From NCBI RefSeq assembly GCF_009208555.1, contig NZ_WFLI01000020.1, forward strand, positions 37,740 through 101,739: a DNA stretch of 64,000 nt. Direction: 5' to 3'. This document shows, in pieces, positions 41,057 through 49,750 of the stretch. The notes beneath the pieces are model-generated. The model ran no database searches, was not told the DNA's origin, and was given only the letters and a program-made list of their open reading frames with translations. Position numbers and translations under genes: made by a program. This DNA comes from Janthinobacterium violaceinigrum. GTDB taxonomy: Bacteria; Pseudomonadota; Gammaproteobacteria; Burkholderiales; Burkholderiaceae_D. Each line of letters begins with the position of its first letter. Position 1 is the stretch's first letter.

Positions 41057-42847
41057 ATGAGCTATCAAGCCCCGCTGAAAGACATGTTGTTCGTGATGAA
41101 CGAACTGGCCGGCCTGGCCGAAATCCACACCTTGCCCGGTTGCGAAGACGCCACGCCCGACACGGCCGAAGCCGTGCTGGAAGAAAACGCCAAGTTCTGC
41201 GGCAGCGTGGTGGCCCCCTTGAACGGCCCCAGCGACAAGGAACCGAGCTTCTGGCACGACGGCCAGGTCACTACCTCGAAAGGCTTCAAGGAAGCGTTCA
41301 AGGCGTATGGCGAAGCGGGCTGGCAGGGCGTGCAGCATCCGACCGAATTCGGCGGCCAGGGCTTGCCCAAGCTGCTGGCCACGCCCTGCATCGAAATGCT
41401 CAACTCGGCCAGCATCTCGTTTGCCCTGGTGGCCCTGCTGTCCGACGGCGCCATCGAAGCGCTGCTGACGGCCGGTAGCGACGAACAGAAGGCCACCTAC
41501 CTGGAAAACCTGGTGTCGGGCAAGTGGACGGGCACCATGAACCTGACGGAGCCGCAAGCGGGCTCCGACCTGGCAGCCGTGCGCACGCGCGCCGTGCCGC
41601 AGGGCGATGGCACATATAAAGTCTTCGGTACGAAGATTTTCATCACCTACGGCGAACACGACATGGCGGAAAACATCGTCCACCTGGTGCTGGCCCGCAC
41701 GCCGGACGCGCCCGCCGGCGTGAAAGGCATTTCGCTGTTCATCGTGCCGAAATTCCTCGTCAACGCCGATGGCAGCCTGGGTGCGCGCAACGACGCCCAT
41801 TGCGTCTCCATCGAGCACAAGCTGGGCATCAAGGCCAGTCCGACGGCCGTATTGCAGTTCGGCGACCACGGCGGCGCCATCGGCACCCTGGTGGGCGAGG
41901 AAAACCGGGGCCTCGAATACATGTTCATCATGATGAACGCGGCCCGTTTCGGCGTGGGCTTGCAGGGCATCGGCCTGGCCGAGCGCGCCTACCAGCAGGC
42001 GGTGGCGTTCGCCAAGGACCGCGTGCAGTCGCGCGACCTGGCGGGGTCTCCCGGTCCCGTGTCCATCATCCACCACCCGGACGTGCGCCGCATGCTGATG
42101 TCGATGCGCTCGCAGACGGAGGCGGCGCGCGCGCTGGCCTACGTGGGCGCGGCCATCAGCGACGTGGCGCACCACCATCCCGACGCGGACGTGCGCGCGG
42201 AAAGCCTGGCGACCTATGAATACCTGGTGCCCGTGATCAAGGGTTGGTCCACGGAAATGTCGCAGGACGTCACGCGCGACGGCGTGCAGGTGCACGGCGG
42301 CATGGGTTTCATCGAGGAAACAGGCGCGGCCCAGCATTACCGCGATGCCAAGATCCTGACGATCTACGAAGGCACGACGGCCATCCAGGCCAACGACCTC
42401 GTGGGCCGCAAGACGGTGCGCGACGGCGGCGCCGTGGCGAAAGCCATCATCGCCCAGGTGCGCGCCACGGAAGCCCAGCTGGGCGAACTCTCGGGCGCCG
42501 ACTTCCAGGCCATGCAGCGCCACCTGGCCGAAGGCAGTGCCGCGCTGGAAGCCGTGGTCGAGTATGTGGTGGCGAACATGAAGTCGGACATCAAAGCCGT
42601 GTTCGCGGGCAGCGTGCCCTATCTGAAACTGGCCGGCATCGTGCTGGGCGGCTGGCAAATGGCGCGCGCGGCCGTGGCGGCGCAGCAAAAGCTGGGCGAG
42701 GGCAGCGGCGACGCTTCGTTCTACAAGGCGAAGATCGCCACGGCGCGCTTCTTTGCCGACCACATCCTGTCGCAGGCGCCGGGCTTGCGCGCCACCATCA
42801 TCGACGGCAGCGCCGGCGTGATGGCCTTGTCGGAAGAGCAGTTCTAA
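41057..42847 (+). CDS. Acyl-CoA dehydrogenase (long form with extra C-terminal domain)
   Basis: The 596-residue length and C-terminal helical extension fit the AcdA/DmdC-type acyl-CoA dehydrogenases. TEPQAGSDLAAVRTRA is the FAD/substrate motif. DVTRDGVQVHGGMGFIEE and KILTIYEGTTAIQANDLVGRK (the Glu of YEGT is the catalytic base) are typical. The enzyme oxidises acyl-CoA to enoyl-CoA and passes electrons to ETF encoded next door. GGAG precedes the ATG. Chain-length specificity cannot be told. A bidirectional terminator lies downstream. Confidence 0.95.
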   Translation: MSYQAPLKDMLFVMNELAGLAEIHTLPGCEDATPDTAEAVLEENAKFCGSVVAPLNGPSDKEPSFWHDGQVTTSKGFKEAFKAYGEAGWQGVQHPTEFGGQGLPKLLATPCIEMLNSASISFALVALLSDGAIEALLTAGSDEQKATYLENLVSGKWTGTMNLTEPQAGSDLAAVRTRAVPQGDGTYKVFGTKIFITYGEHDMAENIVHLVLARTPDAPAGVKGISLFIVPKFLVNADGSLGARNDAHCVSIEHKLGIKASPTAVLQFGDHGGAIGTLVGEENRGLEYMFIMMNAARFGVGLQGIGLAERAYQQAVAFAKDRVQSRDLAGSPGPVSIIHHPDVRRMLMSMRSQTEAARALAYVGAAISDVAHHHPDADVRAESLATYEYLVPVIKGWSTEMSQDVTRDGVQVHGGMGFIEETGAAQHYRDAKILTIYEGTTAIQANDLVGRKTVRDGGAVAKAIIAQVRATEAQLGELSGADFQAMQRHLAEGSAALEAVVEYVVANMKSDIKAVFAGSVPYLKLAGIVLGGWQMARAAVAAQQKLGEGSGDASFYKAKIATARFFADHILSQAPGLRATIIDGSAGVMALSEEQF

Positions 42848-42880
42848 GCATGCTTGCCGGTGATTGCCGGCTGAATGCAA

Positions 42881-42915
42881 AAAAAGCGCTGGAGATCACT
42901 CTCCAGCGCTTTTTC
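42881..42915. terminator. Bidirectional intrinsic terminator
   Basis: AGCGCTGGAGA/TCTCCAGCGCT (42885-42895, 42900-42910) is flanked by A and T runs. It serves the acyl-CoA dehydrogenase gene. It lies about 120 bp downstream of the convergent minus-strand glycine-zipper gene. Confidence 0.85.
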
Positions 42916-43032
42916 TATATTAAGAACGCCTGAGAAAGCGCTCAGGGCAAGGCGCCTTGTCTGCGTCCGCTGCCAGTACGGCAATGTCGGCCAAACCCGG
43001 GCAACGCCGCCATGGGCGCTTTCTTTGCGTTC

Positions 43033-43659
43033 TTAACGTCGGGCGATGCCGTTGCCGGAATTGCGTACCAGGTCGCCAGCGGCCAGGCCAGGGTCCTGGT
43101 CAAACGCGAAGTCGGCCTTGGCGCCCGTTTCATATTGCACGGTGACGGTCCATACCTTGCTGTTCTTCATGTGGCCTTCGACTTGCTTGCCGGCAAAAGC
43201 GCCGCCGGCGGCACCGGCCAGGGTGGCCAGGTCCTTGCCGCGTCCGCCGCCAACCTGGCGACCCAGCAGGGCGCCGGCCACGCCGCCGCCGATCATGCCC
43301 AGGGCGCCGCCTTCGCCGGCCTTTTCAGCGACGTTGACTGCCAGCACCTTGCCGCACTCGGCGCAGATTTGCTGCTGGGCTGGCTTGCTGTTCTGGCCCG
43401 CATACGCATTGCCCGCCTTTTGCGCGGCCTTGGCATTGATGATGGCCTGGTCGTATTCGCCCTTGGCGTCGCGCAGGCACTGCATGCGGGCTTTCGAGCT
43501 GGTTTCTTCGGCGCACAATTTCTTGTCGTCCGCATAGCGCGTGTTGGCTTGCTTGGTGTCGTATGCGTATTGCGCCTTCGGCGACAGGTTTTGCGCGTAG
43601 GCCGAGGTGCTGAACAGGGCCGTGACGGCGACTGCGAGGATGAGTGGGCGACGAATCAT
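43033..43659 (-). CDS. Secreted glycine-zipper 2TM-domain protein
   Basis: The ATG at 43659 follows AGGAGAAG, giving 208 aa; the frame to 43746 is longer only by chance. The signal peptide MIRRPLILAVAVTALFSTSAYAQ is followed by a coiled, Lys/Asp-rich region with a CAEC pair. A glycine zipper follows (GGALGMIGGGVAGALLGRQVGGG, AGAAGGAFAGKQVEG). The final beta segment WTVTVQYETGAKADFAFDQDPGL is of the SlyB-like kind. Such proteins lie in the envelope; the specific role is unknown. Confidence 0.88.
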   Translation of the reverse strand: MIRRPLILAVAVTALFSTSAYAQNLSPKAQYAYDTKQANTRYADDKKLCAEETSSKARMQCLRDAKGEYDQAIINAKAAQKAGNAYAGQNSKPAQQQICAECGKVLAVNVAEKAGEGGALGMIGGGVAGALLGRQVGGGRGKDLATLAGAAGGAFAGKQVEGHMKNSKVWTVTVQYETGAKADFAFDQDPGLAAGDLVRNSGNGIARR

Positions 43660-43795
43660 GATCTTCTCCTGTGGGGTGTCGTATGTGCCAGTAATGTCGG
43701 CATTGTGAATGCAGTATAGAGGAAAATCATGATTGCTTACCAACACTTACATGTGCGTGCGCGACGCGTGCGGCGAGGTCATTTCTGCATGGAAA

Positions 43796-44230
43796 TTAAC
43801 CGTAGGCACCGCCTGTGTACAGCAAGTCGAACAGGCGGGCCATGGTGGCGATCAGCACGCCTGCGCCTAGCATCAAGGTAGCGACCAGTACCACGGCCAG
43901 GGGCCAGCCCGTGTCCGACTGGCGGCCTGAGGCGCCGTTGTAGCGCGCGTCCCACTTGTCGTCCGGCATCAGGCCCAGTACCAGCGCTTCCAGGAAGCCG
44001 CCCAGGGCGGACAGGGTCAGCGGCAGTATCTGGTAAAACCAGTCGGCCTCGGGAAACAACTGGCGCAGCAGCAGCGAGGCGGGTACGGCGGCCAGGTGTA
44101 GCCAGCCCCAGCGGTCCTTGGCGCCATGCAGGTAGAAGCGGTGGGCACCCAGGGTGCCCAGCAGGAAGGCCAGCAAGGTGGTGAAGGCCTTGTTCTTGTG
44201 CGGCTGTTGCAAAATGGTGGCGGCGGTCAT
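43796..44230 (-). CDS. TM2-domain membrane protein
   Basis: This 144-residue protein has three or four membrane helices. The first pair matches a TM2-like domain (KAFTTLLAFLLGTLGAHRFYLHGAKDRWGWLHL), and a final helix lies near GVLIATMARLFDLLYTG. TM2 proteins are widespread and poorly understood. It is monocistronic, divergent from rpsP by about 290 bp. That gap holds the rpsP promoter and little else recognisable. Confidence 0.82.
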   Translation of the reverse strand: MTAATILQQPHKNKAFTTLLAFLLGTLGAHRFYLHGAKDRWGWLHLAAVPASLLLRQLFPEADWFYQILPLTLSALGGFLEALVLGLMPDDKWDARYNGASGRQSDTGWPLAVVLVATLMLGAGVLIATMARLFDLLYTGGAYG

Positions 44231-44448
44231 GGGACTCCAGAGTTGCTGATCAGTAAAGATTGCCAGTATCGGTCATTGCCTGCTGCAACGATAGCACTTT
44301 CCTGCAGCGTTCAGGCCATGCTATCGCGCAATATCATGGCCTGGGCGTGGCATGGCGGGCACGATAGACGCACGCGCCTATTGCGTCTTCGGCCATGACT
44401 GGTCATAATGTTTGATTAGCCCAAATTACACGCCCGTCATCATAACGC

Positions 44449-44478
44449 TTGCTGCCTGGCGGTAAAGCGCGCTATAAT
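44449..44478 (+). promoter_or_regulatory. Promoter of the rpsP-rimM-trmD-rplS operon
   Basis: TTGCTG (44449-44454) and a perfect TATAAT (44473-44478) are separated by 18 bp and lie 40 bp before rpsP. Confidence 0.7.
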
Positions 44479-44518
44479 TTGCGGCTTTTTCCGCCTCAGC
44501 ACACTTTTTGGAAATATT

Positions 44519-44770
44519 ATGGTCGTTATTCGTTTAGCTCGTGGAGGCGCCAAGAAGCGCCCGTTCTTCAACATCGTCGCTACTGATTCGCGCAATCGCC
44601 GCGATGGTCGCTTCATTGAGCGTATCGGTTTTTACAACCCGATGGCGCAAGGTGGCGAAGTTCCACTGCGTATCACCGCAGACCGTCTGGCCTACTGGCA
44701 AGGCGTTGGCGCACAATTGTCGCCAACCGTTGCTCGCCTGGTAGCTAGCAACAACAAAGCAGCAGCTTAA
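44519..44770 (+). CDS. rpsP: 30S ribosomal protein S16
   Basis: This 83-residue small-subunit protein begins MVVIRLARGGAKKRPFFNIVATDSRNRRDGRFIERIGFYNP, which is diagnostic of S16. It is the first gene of the conserved rpsP-rimM-trmD-rplS operon, 13 bp before rimM. Confidence 0.99.
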   Translation: MVVIRLARGGAKKRPFFNIVATDSRNRRDGRFIERIGFYNPMAQGGEVPLRITADRLAYWQGVGAQLSPTVARLVASNNKAAA

Positions 44771-44783
44771 TTAGATCACTGGT

Positions 44784-45341
44784 TTGACGGTCAAGACTGC
44801 ATCCGGGGTGAAAGTCCCCGATGACCTGGTACAGGTAGGCTATGTCTCCGGTGCTTATGGCATTGCTGGCGGGGTCAGGATCACTCCTTTCTCCGACGAC
44901 GCGGATGCATTATTAAACGTCAAAACCTGGTGGTTTGATAAGCCGACCTTGCATGATGTTCAAGTCAGGCAAGCGAAGTTACACGGCGGCGACGTCGTGG
45001 CCCAGCTGGTGGGTGTGGTCGGGCGGGATGCCGCAGAAGCGCTGAAAGGCGTCTCTGTGCAAATTCCGCGTAGCCATTTCCCGACGCTGACGGCCGATGA
45101 ATTTTATTGGTCCGATCTGATCGGACTGACAGTTGAGAATTTGCAAGGCGAGTGCCTCGGCGAAGTGACTGACATGATGAGCAATGGTCCGCAGTCGATC
45201 TTGCGCATTACGCCCGTCGCCAATTCCGATGACGCCGCTGAAAAGGCGCCTGAGCGCCTGATCCCGTTTGTCGGCCAGTTTGTCATTAACGTTGACAAGG
45301 CCGCCAACAAGATCACAGTCGACTGGGGCCTCGATTATTAA
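44784..45341 (+). CDS. rimM: Ribosome maturation factor RimM
   Basis: This 185-residue protein has the RimM N-terminal barrel (VGYVSGAYGIAGGVRITPFSDDADALL) and a PRC-barrel (FYWSDLIGLTVENLQGECLGEVTDMMSNG). It assists 30S head assembly, binding S19. The start used is TTG at 44784, with no strong Shine-Dalgarno. GTG at 44808 is an in-frame alternative. It stands in the expected operon position. Confidence 0.96.
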   Translation: MTVKTASGVKVPDDLVQVGYVSGAYGIAGGVRITPFSDDADALLNVKTWWFDKPTLHDVQVRQAKLHGGDVVAQLVGVVGRDAAEALKGVSVQIPRSHFPTLTADEFYWSDLIGLTVENLQGECLGEVTDMMSNGPQSILRITPVANSDDAAEKAPERLIPFVGQFVINVDKAANKITVDWGLDY

Positions 45342-45391
45342 ACCGCCTGCGCTTAACCATGCGCCGGGCAAACATTGCAGGATGGTGAGCG

Positions 45392-46138
45392 ATGCAATTT
45401 GATGTCGTGACCCTGTTCCCGGAAATGTTTGCCGCGCTGACGCAGTCGGGTGTGACCCGGCGCGCCTTCGAGCAGGGCAAATGTGGCTTGTCGCTGTGGA
45501 ATCCCCGTGATTTCACGACCGACAATCACCGTACCGTGGATGACCGTCCGTATGGCGGCGGCCCCGGCATGGTGATGATGGCCCGTCCGCTCGAAGCGAC
45601 AATTGCCGCCGCGAAGCAACGCCAGACCGATCTCGGCCTGGCGGCGCCCCGCGTGGTGTTCATGTCGCCGCAAGGCCGTCCGCTGACGCACGAGCGCGTC
45701 ACGCAGTTGAAAGCCGAACCTGGTTTGGTGATCCTGTGCGGCCGCTATGAAGCCGTGGACCAGCGTTTGCTGGACCGTTGTGTCGACGAGGAAATCAGCG
45801 TCGGCGACTTTGTCCTGTCGGGCGGTGAATTGCCCGCCATGGCGCTGATGGATGCGGTGATCCGCCTGTTGCCGGGTGTCTTGAACACCGAGGCATCGGC
45901 CATCGAGGACAGCTTCGTCAATGGCTTGCTCGATTCGCCGCACTATACGCGGCCGGAAACATATGAAGGCATGGCCGTGCCGCCCGTCTTGATGGGTGGC
46001 AATCATGCCGAGATCGTCAAGTGGCGCCGCCAGCGCATGCTGGAAGCGACCGCGACCAAGCGGCCTGACCTGCTGGTCAGTGCGCGCGCCGCCGGCTTGC
46101 TCAGCCGAGCCGACGAACAATTCTTGGCCAGCCTGTAA
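45392..46138 (+). CDS. trmD: tRNA (guanine-N1-)-methyltransferase
   Basis: This 248-residue SPOUT methyltransferase makes m1G37 in tRNAs. MQFDVVTLFPEMF, the trefoil-knot segments LCGRYEAVDQRLLD and ISVGDFVLSGGELPAM, and YTRPETYEGMAVPPVLMGGNH are signature stretches. AGGA precedes the start. It lies third in the rpsP operon. Confidence 0.99.
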   Translation: MQFDVVTLFPEMFAALTQSGVTRRAFEQGKCGLSLWNPRDFTTDNHRTVDDRPYGGGPGMVMMARPLEATIAAAKQRQTDLGLAAPRVVFMSPQGRPLTHERVTQLKAEPGLVILCGRYEAVDQRLLDRCVDEEISVGDFVLSGGELPAMALMDAVIRLLPGVLNTEASAIEDSFVNGLLDSPHYTRPETYEGMAVPPVLMGGNHAEIVKWRRQRMLEATATKRPDLLVSARAAGLLSRADEQFLASL

Positions 46139-46269
46139 GCCGTCTCCGGACGGCGGACAGGGTGGCCAGTAGTGCCGGGCATGTTGCCCATATTGTGTTA
46201 CCCATCCTCTACCGGGCGGATACTTGCTATCCACAGTGCGCCGGCATGATGGTTTTCGGAGTTATAAAA

Positions 46270-46653
46270 ATGGACTTGATTCAACAATTAGAGCAAGAAG
46301 AGATCGCCCGTCTGGGTAAATCGATTCCTGACTTCGCACCAGGCGATACCGTTATCGTCAGCGTCAACGTAGTCGAAGGCACGCGCAAGCGCGCCCAGGC
46401 TTACGAAGGCGTCGTTATCTCCCGTCGTAACCGTGGCCTGAACTCGAACTTCATCGTTCGTAAGATCTCGTCCGGCGAAGGCGTTGAGCGTACGTTCCAA
46501 CTGTACTCGCCGCTGATCGCTTCGATCGAAGTGAAACGCCGTGGTGATGTTCGCCGCGCCAAGCTGTACTATCTGCGTGAGCGTTCGGGTAAATCGGCGC
46601 GTATCAAAGAAAAATTGCCAAATCGCCGCGTTGTGGCGAAAGCAAGCGCGTAA
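46270..46653 (+). CDS. rplS: 50S ribosomal protein L19
   Basis: The ATG at 46270 follows GGAG, giving 127 aa. MDLIQQLEQEEIARLGKSIPDFAPGDTVIV and the RKISSGEGVERTFQLYSP region define L19, which lies at the 30S-50S interface. It is the last gene of the operon, with a strong terminator 23 bp past its stop. Confidence 0.99.
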   Translation: MDLIQQLEQEEIARLGKSIPDFAPGDTVIVSVNVVEGTRKRAQAYEGVVISRRNRGLNSNFIVRKISSGEGVERTFQLYSPLIASIEVKRRGDVRRAKLYYLRERSGKSARIKEKLPNRRVVAKASA

Positions 46654-46672
46654 TATCAGCGTCTGCGTTGGG

Positions 46673-46703
46673 AAAAGGGGTGCCTCTCGGCGCCCCTTTT
46701 TTT
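46673..46703 (+). terminator. Intrinsic terminator of the rpsP operon
   Basis: The stem GGGGTGCC/GGCGCCCC (46677-46684, 46689-46696) has loop TCTC and is followed by seven T. Confidence 0.88.
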
Positions 46704-46709
46704 ATGGTG

Positions 46710-46828
46710 GCACCTGGCCCAAGCTGCTGCGCGTCGGCATGGGTAGCCTGCGATGCTCACCGTACTTGGAGTACGGTTGCGCGTCTCGGCCACCGCTTCC
46801 TTCCGCTCGCGACGGTTTTGCCAGGTGG
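46710..46828. repeat. Palindromic ~120-bp intergenic repeat, copy B (inverted relative to copy A)
   Basis: The reverse complement of 9352-9471 aligns along its whole length, with the same central stem (CCGTACT-TGG-AGTACGG) and matching ends. Its terminal arms read CACCTGGC/GCCAGGTG, where copy A has CCTGAC/GTCAGG. That is a paired change that keeps base pairing. It lies between the rplS terminator and the Nudix gene. Confidence 0.85.
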
Positions 46829-46850
46829 TTTTAATCATGAAGGAGGGGTA

Positions 46851-47510
46851 ATGGCCACTATCGCATTTGATCCCAAACAACTCGCCATCGATTCGATCGC
46901 CGGCGAGGCGGCGCTGGACGCCGTGCGCCTGACGCCGGACTGGCTGCGCCGGCGCCTGGCCGAACAGCCGGAATGGCAGCCCGAGATTACCCAGGATTTC
47001 CTGTCCGCCCGTGCCGTGCCCGTGCGCGCCGCCGTGCTCATTCCCCTCGTGCAACGGCCGGAAGGCTTGACCATCTTGCTCACCATGCGCACGGACCACC
47101 TGAGCAGCCATGCGGGCCAGGTCAGCTTTCCCGGCGGGCGCAGCGAACCGTTCGACGGCTCGCCCGTGGCCACGGCCCTGCGCGAAACGGAAGAAGAGGT
47201 GGGCCTGGCGCGCGGGCACGTCGAAGTGCTGGGCTGCCTGCCTGACTACCTGACGGGCACCGGCTACCAGGTCACGCCCGTCGTGGGCCTGGTGACGCCG
47301 CCGTTCGAGCTGCGCGCCGACCCGTCCGAGGTGGCGGAAATCTTCGAAGTGCCGCTGGCTTTCCTCATGGATGGCCTCAACCATCAGCGCCTGTCCGTGG
47401 AATTGCCCGGCGGGCGGCGCTCGTTCTACGCCATGCCGTACGAGCGCTTCTACATCTGGGGCGCCACGGCCGGCATGCTGCGCAATCTGTTTCACCTCTT
47501 GCGGGCGTAA
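46851..47510 (+). CDS. Nudix hydrolase, CoA pyrophosphatase type (NudL/YeaB-like)
   Basis: The ATG at 46851 follows AGGAGGGG, giving 219 aa. The UPF0035 motif LLTMRTDHLSSHAGQVSFPGG runs directly into a Nudix-type helix (GGRSEPFDGSPVATALRETEEEVGL). Together these mark the CoA/acyl-CoA pyrophosphatase group. It probably cleaves CoA or its oxidised forms to 4'-phosphopantetheine and 3',5'-ADP. Specificity is inferred from the motif only. Confidence 0.9.
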   Translation: MATIAFDPKQLAIDSIAGEAALDAVRLTPDWLRRRLAEQPEWQPEITQDFLSARAVPVRAAVLIPLVQRPEGLTILLTMRTDHLSSHAGQVSFPGGRSEPFDGSPVATALRETEEEVGLARGHVEVLGCLPDYLTGTGYQVTPVVGLVTPPFELRADPSEVAEIFEVPLAFLMDGLNHQRLSVELPGGRRSFYAMPYERFYIWGATAGMLRNLFHLLRA

Positions 47511-47607
47511 AATGGCGCCGCGCACGTAATAAGTTTGATTCCGGCACTGCACTGCGCTATCGTAGCGGGCATTGCGGTATTGCTGAAAAAGACAAAAAGG
47601 ACCATTG

Positions 47608-48567
47608 ATGACATTTCTCTCCATACTTTGCGCATTGCTGATCGAGCAGCTCAAACCTTTGCGCGCGGACAATCCGATCTACGCCGAAATCAAGAGCCTG
47701 GCGATGCGCATGGAGACCTGGTTCAATGCCGGCCACGCCAACCACGGCCGCATGGGCTGGTTCCTCATGATCGGCGCGCTGATGGTGCCGACGGCGGGCA
47801 TTTACTGGCTCTTGCAGCATTATCAGCTGACCCTGCTGGCCTTTGCCTGGAACGTGCTCATCGTCTACCTGACCCTGGGTTTTCGTCATTACAGCCATTA
47901 CTTTACCTCCATCCAGCTGGCCCTGAGCGCCGGCGACGAAGCGACTGCGCGCACCTTGCTGGCAGACTGGACCAAACTCGACACGGTGGGCATGGAAGCG
48001 AGCGAAATCGCCCGCATCGCCGTGGAAAAAGCCCTGATCACCACGCATCGCAACGTGTTTGGCGTGTTCTTCTGGTTCCTCATGCCGCTGGGCCCCGCCT
48101 GCGCCGTGATGTACCGCGTGGCCGAATACCTGGCGCGCGCCTGGAACGAGCCCGAGCACATGCGCAATGAAGCGTTCGGCCAGTTCGCCGCGCGCGCCTT
48201 TTACTGGATCGACTGGATTCCCGTGCGCCTGACGGCCGTGGCGTTTGCCGTGGTCGGCAATTTCGAGGATGCCATTTACGCCTGGCGCAATTTCGCCCAG
48301 CGCTGGCAGGACGAGGCCATCGGCATCATCCTGACGGCAGGCGGCGGCGCCATGGGCGTACGCCTGGGCACGCCAGCGGAAACGGCGGCGCGCGTGGTGA
48401 CGACGCCCGACCTGGCCGTCGATGACAGCGACAGCGAAAGCGATATCCTGCCAGGCGAAGAGCCGGGCGCGCGCGCCTTGCAGAGCACGGTGGGCCTGGT
48501 CTGGCGCGCCTTGCTGCTGTGGATGCTGCTGCTGCTGTTGATGTCGGGCGCCGTTTTCCTCGGCTGA
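47608..48567 (+). CDS. CobD/CbiB-like membrane protein
   Basis: This 319-residue protein starts at 47608 behind AAGGA. It shows hydrophobic helices near both ends and the middle, with MTFLSILCALLIEQLKPLR at the start and HRNVFGVFFWFLMPLGPACAVMYRVAEYLA. That resembles the cobalamin-synthesis protein CobD/CbiB. No other cobalamin genes are nearby. In betaproteobacteria this divergent form is often found alone and may have another role. The loop near residues 260-290 is acidic. Confidence 0.82.
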   Translation: MTFLSILCALLIEQLKPLRADNPIYAEIKSLAMRMETWFNAGHANHGRMGWFLMIGALMVPTAGIYWLLQHYQLTLLAFAWNVLIVYLTLGFRHYSHYFTSIQLALSAGDEATARTLLADWTKLDTVGMEASEIARIAVEKALITTHRNVFGVFFWFLMPLGPACAVMYRVAEYLARAWNEPEHMRNEAFGQFAARAFYWIDWIPVRLTAVAFAVVGNFEDAIYAWRNFAQRWQDEAIGIILTAGGGAMGVRLGTPAETAARVVTTPDLAVDDSDSESDILPGEEPGARALQSTVGLVWRALLLWMLLLLLMSGAVFLG

Positions 48568-48700
48568 CAGGGGCGCACACGCGCCATCCATGCGCCTTGC
48601 GCGTGGAACAAGGTTAAAATAGGGGCTGGCGCGCAAGGCGTGCCGGCCCCTGTTTGCATAGTCAGGGCAGATCGAGGTAGAACCCAAGTCTTCTATAAGA

Positions 48701-48706
48701 TATAAT
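48701..48706 (+). promoter_or_regulatory. Probable -10 box of the DUF3579 gene
   Basis: A perfect TATAAT lies 87 bp upstream of the DUF3579 start. A CCCGGC/GCCGGG hairpin follows in the leader. Confidence 0.45.
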
Positions 48707-48792
48707 ACTGGCTTACCGCAGCAAACGTAGTTGAATTACCAGCCCGGCTTACCCGCCGGGGCCATTCACGCAATCCAGTCCCGACAAGCCAC

Positions 48793-49128
48793 ATGGCCGA
48801 GTTATCTCAAAAAACAGGGGAACTCTCAGACGAGTTCTTCATCCTTGGTCTCACCAGCAATGGCAAGCAATTCCGACCCAGCGATTGGGCCGAGCGCCTT
48901 TGCGGAGTGATGTCCTGTTTCAATCCCGAAGGTGGCGGGCGCAATGCGCACCTCCAGTATTCGCCCTACGTGCGCCCGACCGTCGTCAATGGCGTCAAGT
49001 CGGTGGTCGTCAACACCAAGCTGCGCGAGATCGAGCCGATGGCGTTTCACTTCGTGCGCGAGTTCGCCAAGGATAACGACCTGCAGATCGTCGAAGCCTG
49101 CTTCCTGCCGCCCCCCGAAGAAAAGTAA
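48793..49128 (+). CDS. DUF3579 protein
   Basis: This 111-residue soluble protein matches the DUF3579 family of beta- and gammaproteobacteria (FFILGLTSNGKQFRPSDWAERLCGVMSCF, RPTVVNGVKSVVVNTKLREIEPMAFHFVREFAKDNDLQI). The function is unknown. It is preceded by a good -10 box and followed 82 bp later by the CBS-domain gene on the same strand. Confidence 0.9.
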   Translation: MAELSQKTGELSDEFFILGLTSNGKQFRPSDWAERLCGVMSCFNPEGGGRNAHLQYSPYVRPTVVNGVKSVVVNTKLREIEPMAFHFVREFAKDNDLQIVEACFLPPPEEK

Positions 49129-49210
49129 GACCCGTTTCAATTGATCTGCCTCAAACCCGCCGCGGCGGGCTGGCGTAGCGTGGACACTCTGCCTCAAACG
49201 GAGTGGCGAC

Positions 49211-49660
49211 ATGCGTATCGGCGATATCTGCACCTTGCACACCATCCATTGCCAGCGTGACACCAGCGTGCAAGACGCGGCGCTGCTGATGCGCCAGCAC
49301 CACGTGGGCGACCTGATCGTGGCCGAACAGCCGAACGGCGAGCGCGTCCCCATCGGCATCCTCACCGACCGCGACATCGTCATTTCCGTCATCGCCCTGG
49401 GCCTCGACCCTGCCAGCCTGCTGGTGGGCGACATCATGAGCGCGCAGCTGCTCACGGCCAGCGAAGACGAAGACGTCTACGAAATCATCGAACGCATGCG
49501 CGTCAACGGCATCCGCCGCCTGCCCGTGGTCAATAGCCTGGGCGCGCTGTCCGGCATCGTCAGCATTGACGACCTGCTGGCCTTCCTGGCCCAGGAGATG
49601 GCCGAACTGGCCCGCATCAGCAGCGGCCAGCTGGTGCATGAAAAGCGCACGCGCAAATAA
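49211..49660 (+). CDS. Two-CBS-domain protein
   Basis: This 149-residue protein is a tandem CBS pair. CBS1 has DTSVQDAALLMRQHHVGDLIV and GILTDRDIVISVIA. CBS2 has VYEIIERMRVNGIRRLPVVNSLGALSGIVSIDDLLAFLAQEM. CBS pairs bind adenosyl ligands and regulate partners. No catalytic domain is attached, and the partner is unknown. Confidence 0.93.
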   Translation: MRIGDICTLHTIHCQRDTSVQDAALLMRQHHVGDLIVAEQPNGERVPIGILTDRDIVISVIALGLDPASLLVGDIMSAQLLTASEDEDVYEIIERMRVNGIRRLPVVNSLGALSGIVSIDDLLAFLAQEMAELARISSGQLVHEKRTRK

Positions 49661-49750
49661 GCCTGCATTGAATTCCGCATTGCGCAATTCCAGTCAAATC
49701 CTCGCCGCCTGAAAATGCTACAGTTGCTGCTCGTACAACGGGAAGCGTTC

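Noticed and set aside
40961..42880. 639-residue minus-strand open frame
   Set aside because: Shadow of the acyl-CoA dehydrogenase gene; no family resemblance.
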